Positions 8,529 to 15,891 of a stretch of DNA of 38,768 nucleotides are shown here, one piece after another. The notes under the pieces were generated by a model. The model made no database searches. It saw only the letters and a program-made list of their open reading frames with translations, and was not told the DNA's origin. Position 1 is the stretch's first letter. Each line of letters begins with the position of its first letter. The DNA comes from Glutamicibacter nicotianae (GTDB lineage: Bacteria > Actinomycetota > Actinomycetes > Actinomycetales > Micrococcaceae). The translations under genes and the position numbers were made by a program. The stretch is from contig NZ_BJNE01000021.1 in the NCBI RefSeq assembly GCF_006539525.1, positions 1-38,768 of the forward strand. Direction: 5' to 3'.

Positions 8529-9895
8529 GATGACAGTGTAGTTGCCGCGTCGGACACCACCCGCAACCGGGCTCGGGTGCGCCAGCCGTGCGGAATGCGC
8601 GGGCCGATTTCCACCAGCCCGTGATGCAGCTTGGCGCGTTCGCGGATGCCGCGCAGGCCGTAGCCGCCACCGGCTGAATCAGGCCGGGGACGGCCGCTGT
8701 CGGTGACTTCGACTTCTACCCATGCGCCCTCCGCATCGGTTCCCGAACGCAGCGAGAAGGTGGCTGTGCGGGCAGTGGAATGCGTACGGACATTGGCCAG
8801 AGCCTCGCCGCTGATGCGGTAGAGCGCGAGCGACAGGCCGGCTGGCAGGGAAGAAATGAAACCGGGCTGGTGCTCATCGCACGAGAGCTGGATGCCCAGT
8901 CCCTGCCGCTCATTCGTGGCGATCAGCTCATCGAGCTGCGCCATGGACGGTTCGGGGTTCCGTGCGCCCTCGGCCGAGCCCGGCACATCATCCGGGTCGT
9001 CATGTTCGCGCAATACGCCCAGCAGGGCCCGTGTTTCGCTGACTGCGCTGCGCGCCGAGGATTCGATGCCGCGCATCAGCTCGATTGACTGCTGGGGATC
9101 ACGGTCATGCACCATGCGGGCGGCCGAAGCCTGGACGCCCACCGAGGCGATGTGGTGGGCGATGACATCGTGCAATTCGCGGGCAATGCGCAGCCGTTCC
9201 TGGTTGACCGCGCGGTCTGCCAGCTGCTGTGACTGCTCGGCAATGCGCTGCGCCTGGATTTCGACGATCTGGCTGGCATAGGCATTGGTCCAGCTGACCA
9301 TGCCAAGGAAGATCGCACCTCCGAAGAACATCAGGTTCATCAGCAGGTTGTAGAGGACGAAGGCCGTGGTTGCGGGCAGGACGCCTGCCGGTTCTTCGAC
9401 CATGGAGGTGCCGGTCGCCTTGAACAGGTCCGAGGAGAAAAAGGAAATGATCAGCCAGGTGGCCATGAACAACAGCACCACGCTCATTGCCGTCCACAGG
9501 CCCCGGCGGTTCTTCGACCAGGTAACCGCCGTGTAGATGCCAATGAAATAGGCCAGCTGCGCGCAGAGTTCCATGCCGACCCGGTACGTGTTCTCGTTAC
9601 CTGCGCCGAAGAAGGCAGCCGAGCCGATGAGCATCATCGAAATCGGCCAGCGCCGGCGGAACATCAGCGGCACGATCAAGGACGCCAGCACCAGGTAGGA
9701 GAGCAGGCGATCTGGCGCGTCCTCCCGTTCGGTCAGGGACTGCATGAGTTCGTGCATGGCCAGCGCCAGCAGCAGGAAGCCCGCGGCAACGATCACATCT
9801 CGGCGCAGTCCCTTCCGATCGGGAGCGGGGCGTTCCCAATCCACCGGAGGCAGCGTGGGGAGCCGACGGTGAACTAGCTCGGGCAGTCGGCGCAT
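8525..9895 (-). CDS. Sensor histidine kinase, HisKA_3 / NarL-partner type
   Basis: This 456-residue kinase has about five to six membrane helices in residues 33-203 with only short outside loops, a coiled linker at about 205-232, and the HisKA_3 dimerisation domain with phospho-His242 in ARELHDVIAHH. The HATPase domain follows, with N-box EALANVRTHS and G-box YGLRGIRERA. The small loops suggest sensing within the membrane, as in DesK/LiaS-like kinases. I chose the ATG at 9895 because AAGGAA lies just upstream. An in-frame ATG at 9964 would add 23 residues without a ribosome site. It is first in the operon with the response regulator and exporter. Confidence 0.92.
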   Translation of the reverse strand: MRRLPELVHRRLPTLPPVDWERPAPDRKGLRRDVIVAAGFLLLALAMHELMQSLTEREDAPDRLLSYLVLASLIVPLMFRRRWPISMMLIGSAAFFGAGNENTYRVGMELCAQLAYFIGIYTAVTWSKNRRGLWTAMSVVLLFMATWLIISFFSSDLFKATGTSMVEEPAGVLPATTAFVLYNLLMNLMFFGGAIFLGMVSWTNAYASQIVEIQAQRIAEQSQQLADRAVNQERLRIARELHDVIAHHIASVGVQASAARMVHDRDPQQSIELMRGIESSARSAVSETRALLGVLREHDDPDDVPGSAEGARNPEPSMAQLDELIATNERQGLGIQLSCDEHQPGFISSLPAGLSLALYRISGEALANVRTHSTARTATFSLRSGTDAEGAWVEVEVTDSGRPRPDSAGGGYGLRGIRERAKLHHGLVEIGPRIPHGWRTRARLRVVSDAATTLSS

Positions 9896-10033
9896 GATGT
9901 TCCTTGTTTGTTGCGTTGGCCAGGCATTGGAACCGACTTTACCGTTTTGCGCAGTTCCGGGCATGAGCCTGGAGGCTTAGTCTCGACGCTGAGCTGGGAA
10001 GGACATGATCTAGGAATAAAGGTTACTAACGAG

Positions 10034-10039
10034 TAATGT
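10034..10039 (+). promoter_or_regulatory. -10-like TAATGT before thioesterase-like gene
   Basis: TAATGT ends exactly 6 nt before the ATG at 10046, and no ribosome site is present. It is a candidate leaderless promoter. No good -35 is seen. Confidence 0.4.
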
Positions 10040-10045
10040 GATGGT

Positions 10046-10597
10046 ATGCACATGATTTTCCGAATCTTCCTGGTCTACCTGAAAAGCAAGAAGGCTTCCA
10101 AGCTGACCATGTTCGACACCAGCTCAGTGGACATGCGCGCCACGCTGACCGATATCGACTTTGCCGGCCACATCAACAACGGCATGTACTTCTCCATCTT
10201 CGACCTCGGGCGTTTCGATTTGATGTTCCGCTCTGGCGTCTGGGACATCATGTCCAAGAACAAGTGGGTTCCGGTCGTGCAGACCGAGACCGTCACCTTC
10301 CGCAAGTCGGTCCGCCTGGGAACCAAGTTCTCGCAGGAAACCCGGCTGATCGGCATGGACGACAAGTGCATCTACTTCGAACAGCGCATCGTGGTGAAGG
10401 GCGAGATCTACGCCCGCGCCTACATTGCCACCCGCATGACCTCGAAAAAGGGCGCAGTTCCCAATGAGGAAATCCTGGCGGCTGTCGGCGCGGAAATGCC
10501 AGAAGACCTGGTGCTGCCTCAATGGCTGCACCAATGGCGAGAGGACGGTGCGCTGCCCAGCACCCGCAAGCCCGCCCCGCATAACTGGATCCGCTGA
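10046..10597 (+). CDS. Hotdog-fold thioesterase-like protein (THEM6/4HBT_2 type)
   Basis: This 183-residue single-domain protein carries DIDFAGHINNGMYFSIFDLGR. The D-x-x-x-x-G-H-(I/M)-N-N-x-x-Y pattern is typical of 4-hydroxybenzoyl-CoA-thioesterase-like hotdog proteins, which hydrolyse acyl-CoA or acyl-ACP thioesters. FRKSV..GTKFSQETRL is the following beta-strand region. The N-terminus (MHMIFRIFLVYLKSKK) is hydrophobic then basic, which may be a membrane-peripheral helix as in eukaryotic THEM6. There are two possible ATGs, 10046 and 10052. The first lies 6 nt after a -10-like hexamer. The substrate is unknown. It converges on trpF. Confidence 0.82.
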   Translation: MHMIFRIFLVYLKSKKASKLTMFDTSSVDMRATLTDIDFAGHINNGMYFSIFDLGRFDLMFRSGVWDIMSKNKWVPVVQTETVTFRKSVRLGTKFSQETRLIGMDDKCIYFEQRIVVKGEIYARAYIATRMTSKKGAVPNEEILAAVGAEMPEDLVLPQWLHQWREDGALPSTRKPAPHNWIR

Positions 10598-10620
10598 ATC
10601 AGCTGTCGCGGGGAGCTTGG

Positions 10621-11229
10621 CTAGGCCTTGGCCGCTTCGATGAAACTGGCGATCAGCTTGGGTTCCTTGACCCCGCGAGCTGACTCCACGCCCGAGGAGA
10701 CATCGGCGCCGAAAGCGCCGGAGGCGGCCAAGGCTTCAGCCACATTCTGCGCGGACAGCCCGCCGGCCACCAGCCAGCGGCGTCCAGCGGCCAGGTCCTT
10801 CACCGCCGCATAGTCCCAGCTTTCGCCGCTGCCTGGAACCGAGGCGTCGATGAGCAGCAGCTCCTCGCCCCAATCGGCGAACTGCTCTTCGGGGTCATTG
10901 CGGCGTACCGCACGGATGACCTTGAACCCCGCCTCGTGGGCGGCTGCCACATCCGCGGCCGTGCGCTGCCCATGCAGCTGCACCCAGCCCACGCCGGCCT
11001 GTCCGGCCCGCTCCAGCACCGTGCCGATGTCCTCGCTGCGGAAGACTGCCACGGTGGCAATGCCTGCGGGAACCGCCTTGACCAGTTCGGCAGCGCGCTG
11101 GACCGGAATTTCGCGGACGCTTTCGGTCAGCACGAACCCGATGGCATCGGCGCCGTGGGCCACGGCAACGGCCACGTCCTGGGCTGTGGAGAGGCCGCAA
11201 ACCTTGACGAATGGCTTATCTGTGCTCAC
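10621..11229 (-). CDS. trpF: Phosphoribosylanthranilate isomerase
   Basis: This 202-residue TIM-barrel enzyme of tryptophan synthesis converts N-(5-phosphoribosyl)anthranilate to CdRP. Likely catalytic residues are Cys11 (VKVCGLS) and Asp128 (LLLIDAS). The phosphate-binding loop is near VAGGLSAQNV and ADVSSGVES. The start is GTG at 11229, overlapping the stop of the upstream thioesterase gene (GTGA). A longer open frame to 11349 lies inside that gene and is rejected. It sits apart from any other trp gene in this window, as a translationally coupled second gene behind an acyl-CoA thioesterase, so it may not be controlled by tryptophan. Confidence 0.93.
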   Translation of the reverse strand: MSTDKPFVKVCGLSTAQDVAVAVAHGADAIGFVLTESVREIPVQRAAELVKAVPAGIATVAVFRSEDIGTVLERAGQAGVGWVQLHGQRTAADVAAAHEAGFKVIRAVRRNDPEEQFADWGEELLLIDASVPGSGESWDYAAVKDLAAGRRWLVAGGLSAQNVAEALAASGAFGADVSSGVESARGVKEPKLIASFIEAAKA

Positions 11230-12212
11230 TTGGCGTTCTCCTCGGCCAGATGCACTGGGGTGTAGCCGCCGGGCGCGTTCGCGCGGATGGCCAGCAGGTC
11301 GCGGGCGTGATTCCAGAGCCGCCGGTCCTCCTCGGAGACCGGGACCCACGGCTTGACCGGAACAGCAGTCCCGGTTTCATCCCGCGTGACCATCACGGTC
11401 AGGCAGTAGGTTGTCAGCTGCATGTCGGTGGTCTTCGGATCGCCCGAACGCACATGCACGGCAATGTGCATGCCCTTGTTGCCGGTATAGACCAGGCGGG
11501 CTTCGACCTCCACCAGGTGGCCGATCAGCAGCGGCCGGTAGAAGCGCACCCCGCCGGAGAACACCGCAACTGTTTCCTGCTGGCAGTAGCGGGCCGCGCA
11601 CAGCTCCGCGGCATCATCGATCCACTTCATCACGATGCCGCCGTGCACCTTGCCGCCCCAGTTCACATCGGTCGGCGCCGCCAAAAAGCGCAGGACAACC
11701 CGCTCGGCGGTGCCTTCATCGGTGTAGACCTGGCCATTCATGGACGCGACAATCTGCTCGCGGATCTCGATGCGTGCCAGCGCATTCTCGCGCATGGCGA
11801 TTTCCTTGGCCGTGCCCGGGGTGAACGTTGGAACCGGTGTCGGCTTGCCCTCCTCGTCCACCGCTACGAAGATCACCAGGCAGCTGCTGAATTTCACCGG
11901 CCGCAATTCGCGCGGATCGCTGAAGGACACCTCGGTATGGATATGCATCGAGCTGGTGCCGGTGTACACCACCGAAGCGGTGACCTCCACCAGATCGCCG
12001 GAGTGGATCGGGTCCTCGAAGTGGATGTTGCCGACATAGGCGGTGACGCAATAGCTGGAGGACCACCCCACCGCCGCGGCGTAGGCGGCCTTGTCGACCC
12101 ATTCGAGAACGGTGCCCGCAGCCACGATCCCGGTGACATCGACGTCGGTCGGCGCGGCAAGGAACCGCAGGGTGACAGAATGCGGACGTTGTTTCAGCTC
12201 CGGAGTGCTCAT
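11226..12212 (-). CDS. Acyl-CoA thioesterase with two tandem hotdog domains
   Basis: This 328-residue protein has two copies of a hotdog domain. Copy 1 (about residues 11-150) begins SVTLRFLAAPTDVDVTGIVA and copy 2 (about 170-310) begins RVVLRFLAAPTDVNWGGKVH. Both contain the helix motif (G-T-V-L-E-W-V-D-K or G-I-V-M-K-W-I-D-D) and a VVYTG/LVYTG strand followed by MHI. This layout matches BFIT/ACOT11-12-type and YciA-like acyl-CoA thioesterases. Asp in WVDKA/WIDDA is the likely active-site acidic residue. The start is ATG with GGAG 4-5 nt upstream. It is coupled to trpF downstream and divergent from the ABC exporter pair. Confidence 0.9.
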   Translation of the reverse strand: MSTPELKQRPHSVTLRFLAAPTDVDVTGIVAAGTVLEWVDKAAYAAAVGWSSSYCVTAYVGNIHFEDPIHSGDLVEVTASVVYTGTSSMHIHTEVSFSDPRELRPVKFSSCLVIFVAVDEEGKPTPVPTFTPGTAKEIAMRENALARIEIREQIVASMNGQVYTDEGTAERVVLRFLAAPTDVNWGGKVHGGIVMKWIDDAAELCAARYCQQETVAVFSGGVRFYRPLLIGHLVEVEARLVYTGNKGMHIAVHVRSGDPKTTDMQLTTYCLTVMVTRDETGTAVPVKPWVPVSEEDRRLWNHARDLLAIRANAPGGYTPVHLAEENAK

Positions 12213-12320
12213 GCACTCCAGTTTCGCGCACTTCGCAGGCCACGGGCAATGTATGACGCTTCAACGGCCCGCGCCTTGACGGCACATTCCGCGGCGGGAG
12301 GCTGCCGGGTGGCTCTGGCC

Positions 12321-12326
12321 TAGGAT
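12321..12326 (+). promoter_or_regulatory. -10-like TAGGAT overlapping the ribosome site of the CydD-like gene
   Basis: TAGGAT is followed by AGGAGG and then GTG at 12333. It can be read as a -10 for a leaderless transcript (6-nt gap) or as part of a ribosome site (TAGGATAGGAGG) that would otherwise sit very close to the start. Confidence 0.4.
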
Positions 12327-12332
12327 AGGAGG

Positions 12333-14072
12333 GTGCGTAGGGTCTTTGGAATTTTTTCGGCGTCAACAGCCATCGTGGTGGCACTGAGCCTGATTGCCGC
12401 GGCCGGAACCGCCGGCCTGGTGATCGTCGTGGGCCAGGGCCTGGATGAGCTCTTGTCCGATCGCCGGCTGGGCACCCAATGGTATTTCAGCGCCGTCGGC
12501 GAGCTGCTGGCCATGGCCGTCGCCACTTTCTTGATTCCCGTGGTGATCTCGCGCAACAGCCAAGACCTCACCGAGCACCACCGCATGAAGCTGCTCAAGC
12601 ACTATCTGTCCATCGGCCCGCTGGCAGTGCGTGCCGCAGGCGAGGGGGAACTGGTCCATGCTGCCATGGATTCGGTGGAACGGTCGGTGAAGTACCGTTC
12701 AAGCTTCATCGGCCCGGCCGTCTCCGCGGTGGCCACCCCGGTGTTGATCCTGTGCTTCATCGCCTTTGCCATTGACCCGCTCAGCGCACTGCTGATGCTG
12801 GTTCCCACCGCACTGGTTCCGGTCATCGTGCTGGGCTTCCAGCGGCGCTTCGGCGCCTCGAACGGAGAATACCGCCGAGCCCAGGGCATCCTCTCGGCGG
12901 CCTTCCTTGATGCGCTGCGTTCCCTGGGCATGCTCAAGCTCAACGGCGGCAGCCGCTGGATGGGCGCCCGCATCGAAAAGGCCACCGAACGGGTACGACA
13001 GCAGGTGATGAAGCTGCTGGCCCGCAACCAGCTGATCCTGCTGGTCATCGATTCAAGCTTTGCCGTGCTGCTGCTCGCCACCGCCTGCCTGCTGGCCTGG
13101 TGGCGCGCCGGCTCCGGGGCGATCTCCCCGGGCGCAGCGCTGTCCCTGGTGATCCTGAGCTTCTTGATGCTCGCGCCGGTGAACTACGTGGGCAGCTTCT
13201 TCTACATCGGGATGACAGGGAAAGCCGCCGAGAAGAAGCTGGCAGAGGTCGCCGGCATCTCGATGCACCGCTCCATGGCCAACCCGCTGGACGTGGACCT
13301 GCGCCACCGCGATCTGATCCTGGACGGCGTCAGCGCCGGCTACGACAGCGGGCAGCAGGCGCTGTCCGGCATTTCCTGGCATTTCCCGGCAGGCTCGCGG
13401 ACCGCCATCATCGGGCCATCGGGCAGCGGCAAGACGACCCTGCTGCGCGTGCTCCAGGGACAGCTCGAAGCGTCGGACGGCACCATCCGCGATGTCCGCC
13501 AGGCCATGGGCCCGGCAACCCTGAAAGCCAGCACCGCCGTGGTGGAACAGCAGGCAACGCTCTTTGGCATGAGCCTGCGCGAGAACCTCCTGCTCGGTGC
13601 GCCAGGCGCCAGCGACGGAGAACTGCTCCACACGCTGCGCCGGGTCGGGTTGGGACCGTGGTTCGAGGGGCAACCCGATGGATTGGACCAACGCCTGGGC
13701 GAGGGCGGGTCACGCCTCTCCGGCGGCCAAGCCCAACGCCTGGCGCTCGCCCGGGCCTTGCTTGCGCAGCGACCGATACTGCTGCTCGATGAACCGACCA
13801 GCGCCCTGGATGTGCAGAGCGAAGCGGAAGTGCTCGGAACTCTGCGCGGCTTGGACCGCAGCACCACGGTCATTACCGTCACCCACCGTCTGGGCCTGCT
13901 CGCCGACTACGACTATGTGCTGGTCATGGACCAGGGACAGCTCATCCAAGCCGGAAGCCGCGAAGAACTGCTGGCCACCGATGGCTATCTCAAAGAGGCA
14001 ATGGACGGATTCCGCCACCGCGCCGAAGCCCTGCACTCCGGCGGCCGGACCGAAATGGGGGAGGGGAACTAA
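12333..14072 (+). CDS. ABC exporter half-transporter, CydD-like (permease-ATPase fusion)
   Basis: This 579-residue protein has a transmembrane domain at about residues 1-310 (six helices) and an ATPase domain at about 325-560. Walker A GPSGSGKTT contains Lys367, the signature is LSGGQAQRLALARALL, and Walker B is ILLLDEPTSALD. It overlaps the next half-transporter gene by one base, so the two should form a heterodimer. The closest remembered family is CydDC, which exports cysteine and glutathione and is needed for cytochrome bd assembly. There is no cydAB in the window, so the thiol-export role is uncertain and a peptide or metabolite exporter is possible. The start is GTG, and no better start exists nearby. 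Confidence 0.85.
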   Translation: MRRVFGIFSASTAIVVALSLIAAAGTAGLVIVVGQGLDELLSDRRLGTQWYFSAVGELLAMAVATFLIPVVISRNSQDLTEHHRMKLLKHYLSIGPLAVRAAGEGELVHAAMDSVERSVKYRSSFIGPAVSAVATPVLILCFIAFAIDPLSALLMLVPTALVPVIVLGFQRRFGASNGEYRRAQGILSAAFLDALRSLGMLKLNGGSRWMGARIEKATERVRQQVMKLLARNQLILLVIDSSFAVLLLATACLLAWWRAGSGAISPGAALSLVILSFLMLAPVNYVGSFFYIGMTGKAAEKKLAEVAGISMHRSMANPLDVDLRHRDLILDGVSAGYDSGQQALSGISWHFPAGSRTAIIGPSGSGKTTLLRVLQGQLEASDGTIRDVRQAMGPATLKASTAVVEQQATLFGMSLRENLLLGAPGASDGELLHTLRRVGLGPWFEGQPDGLDQRLGEGGSRLSGGQAQRLALARALLAQRPILLLDEPTSALDVQSEAEVLGTLRGLDRSTTVITVTHRLGLLADYDYVLVMDQGQLIQAGSREELLATDGYLKEAMDGFRHRAEALHSGGRTEMGEGN

Positions 14073-15832
14073 TGCATACGCAGAAAACCTCCACGCTCAC
14101 GACCGTCGCCTGGCTGCTGGGCAGCACCAGGGATCTGCTCCCGCCGCTGCTGCTGGCCTGCGTGCTCGCCTGCGCCACCCGGCTGGCGTCCCTGGGAATC
14201 TACGTCATCGCCGGCCTCGGCCTGGCCAAGGCCCTGCAGCTGGACACCGGGTTGCTGCCAGCCGGCACCGGCTGGGGCATGCTGGCAGCCGCGGTCATCG
14301 TCCTGGGACTGGCCAAGGGAGCACTGCGCTACCTGGAACAGTATGTTGGCCACCGGGTGGCGTTCCTGTCGCTGGCACGATTGCGCAACCGCATGTACGA
14401 GGCCTTCGAACGCCAAGCGCCGTTCACCGCCGGCACCAAGAATTCCGGCGGGATGCTCGCCAAGGCCACCAGCGACATCGACAAGGTAGAGGTGTTCTTC
14501 GCGCACACCCTGCCCCCGGCCGTAGCGGCCGTAGTAGTCAGCGCCCTGGCAACCTGGGGCACCTGGTCGCTCTTCGGCAGCGAACCGGCCCTGGTGCTGC
14601 TCGCCGGCTATGTGCTCATTGGCGTGCTCATCCCGGCCATCGGCGTCGGCTCCCTGCGCTCCAGCGCCCGGAGCACCGCCGCCGCCCGCGGCGTCCAGAA
14701 TCAGCTGCTGACCGACACGCTGGCCGGCATCGACGTGATCCACGGCTTCAACGCCGGCAAACCGGTCATGGAGAGCCTGCGCGGCAGCCTGCAGCAGACC
14801 AGGCAGGCCGCCCGCTCGACCGGTAGCTGGACCGCGGTACGGGCCACGCTGACCCAGCTGGTGATCTGGGGCAGCCTGCTCACGCTCTTTGTCCTGCTGG
14901 GATCCGCCAGAGAATTCGGCACGCTGCTCCTGCTGTGCTGCGCCCTGGTCCCGTCCTATGAAGCGGTGCGCGCCGTGGACGGCTTCATCCTGGGCCTGCA
15001 GGACTCGCTGGCCAGCGCTCGCCGGCTGCATGCCACCGCGGCAGCCAGCCATCCGGTGCATGAAACAGCCAACCCGGTGCCCCTGCCTGCCACCGGCACC
15101 TTGCGCGTTTCGGATCTCTGTGTTGAATTCGAAGGCTATCGCGCAGTTCAGGGCGTGGACTTCGACCTCGAACCGGGATCTTTGATCGCCATGGTGGGCG
15201 AGAGTGGCTCCGGCAAGTCCTCGATCGCCGCCGCCCTCGTGCGGTCGGTGGAAGCGGAAGGCATGGCGAGCTTTGCTGGCGTGCAGCTGGAAGCGGCGAG
15301 CTTGGCGCAATTGCGCCAGCGAATCATCCTGGTCTCCCAAGAGGCGGTGATGATCCGCGGCACGCTGCGCGAGAACCTGCTGCTCGGTGCCGAGGGGATC
15401 AGCGACGCGGCGATGGAAGCGGTCCTTGAAGAGCTGGGACTGGGGCCATGGCTGTGCAAGCAGAAGGACGGTTTGCAGACCCGGCTGGGGGATCGCTTTG
15501 CACGGCTTTCCGGCGGCCAGCGGCAGCGGGTGGCCCTGGCCAGGGCGCTGCTGCGCCAGCCTGCGGTGCTGATCCTCGATGAATCCACCAGCGCGCTGGA
15601 CGCCAGCAGCGAGCAGCTGGTCCTGGATGCTGTGGAGCGCCGGCGCGCCGAAGGGATGGCGGTGCTGATGATCAGCCACCGGCTCTCGATCCTGCACCGG
15701 GCACAAAGCGTGCTGGTGCTCCGCGATGGCCGGGTGTGCGAACGCGGTGCGGCGCAGGATCTGCTGGCCGACGAGCAATCCTTGTTCTCCCGCATGTCCG
15801 TGCGCGAAGCAGACAAGGTCCTGCCCAGCTGA
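14072..15832 (+). CDS. ABC exporter half-transporter, CydC-like (permease-ATPase fusion)
   Basis: This 586-residue partner of the preceding protein has six helices in about residues 1-310. They include the CydC-like cytoplasmic loop KGALRYLEQYVGHRVAF followed by LARLRNRMYEAFERQAP. The ATPase domain follows, with Walker A GESGSGKSS (Lys382), signature LSGGQRQRVALARALL, and Walker B LILDESTSALD. The ATG (14072-14074) shares its A with the TAA of the upstream gene, giving tight coupling. GAGGGGA just upstream is the ribosome site. The R-Y-L-E-Q-x-x-G-H loop is shared with CydC and related actinobacterial exporters, so CydC-like is a family-level call, not proof of function. Confidence 0.86.
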   Translation: MHTQKTSTLTTVAWLLGSTRDLLPPLLLACVLACATRLASLGIYVIAGLGLAKALQLDTGLLPAGTGWGMLAAAVIVLGLAKGALRYLEQYVGHRVAFLSLARLRNRMYEAFERQAPFTAGTKNSGGMLAKATSDIDKVEVFFAHTLPPAVAAVVVSALATWGTWSLFGSEPALVLLAGYVLIGVLIPAIGVGSLRSSARSTAAARGVQNQLLTDTLAGIDVIHGFNAGKPVMESLRGSLQQTRQAARSTGSWTAVRATLTQLVIWGSLLTLFVLLGSAREFGTLLLLCCALVPSYEAVRAVDGFILGLQDSLASARRLHATAAASHPVHETANPVPLPATGTLRVSDLCVEFEGYRAVQGVDFDLEPGSLIAMVGESGSGKSSIAAALVRSVEAEGMASFAGVQLEAASLAQLRQRIILVSQEAVMIRGTLRENLLLGAEGISDAAMEAVLEELGLGPWLCKQKDGLQTRLGDRFARLSGGQRQRVALARALLRQPAVLILDESTSALDASSEQLVLDAVERRRAEGMAVLMISHRLSILHRAQSVLVLRDGRVCERGAAQDLLADEQSLFSRMSVREADKVLPS

Positions 15833-15856
15833 TTCATGGGCGCTGGCTTGATGGGA

Positions 15857-15885
15857 CTGACAAGCTGGAAGGGACGTACTAGGCT
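15857..15885 (+). promoter_or_regulatory. Sigma-70-like promoter, predicted leaderless, for the glutamate-synthase-like gene
   Basis: CTGACA (15857-15862; 5/6 to TTGACA), a 17-bp spacer and TAGGCT (15880-15885) end 6 nt before the ATG at 15892. This is one of the two best promoters in the window. The predicted +1 coincides with the start codon. Confidence 0.6.
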
Positions 15886-15891
15886 CGCAAT

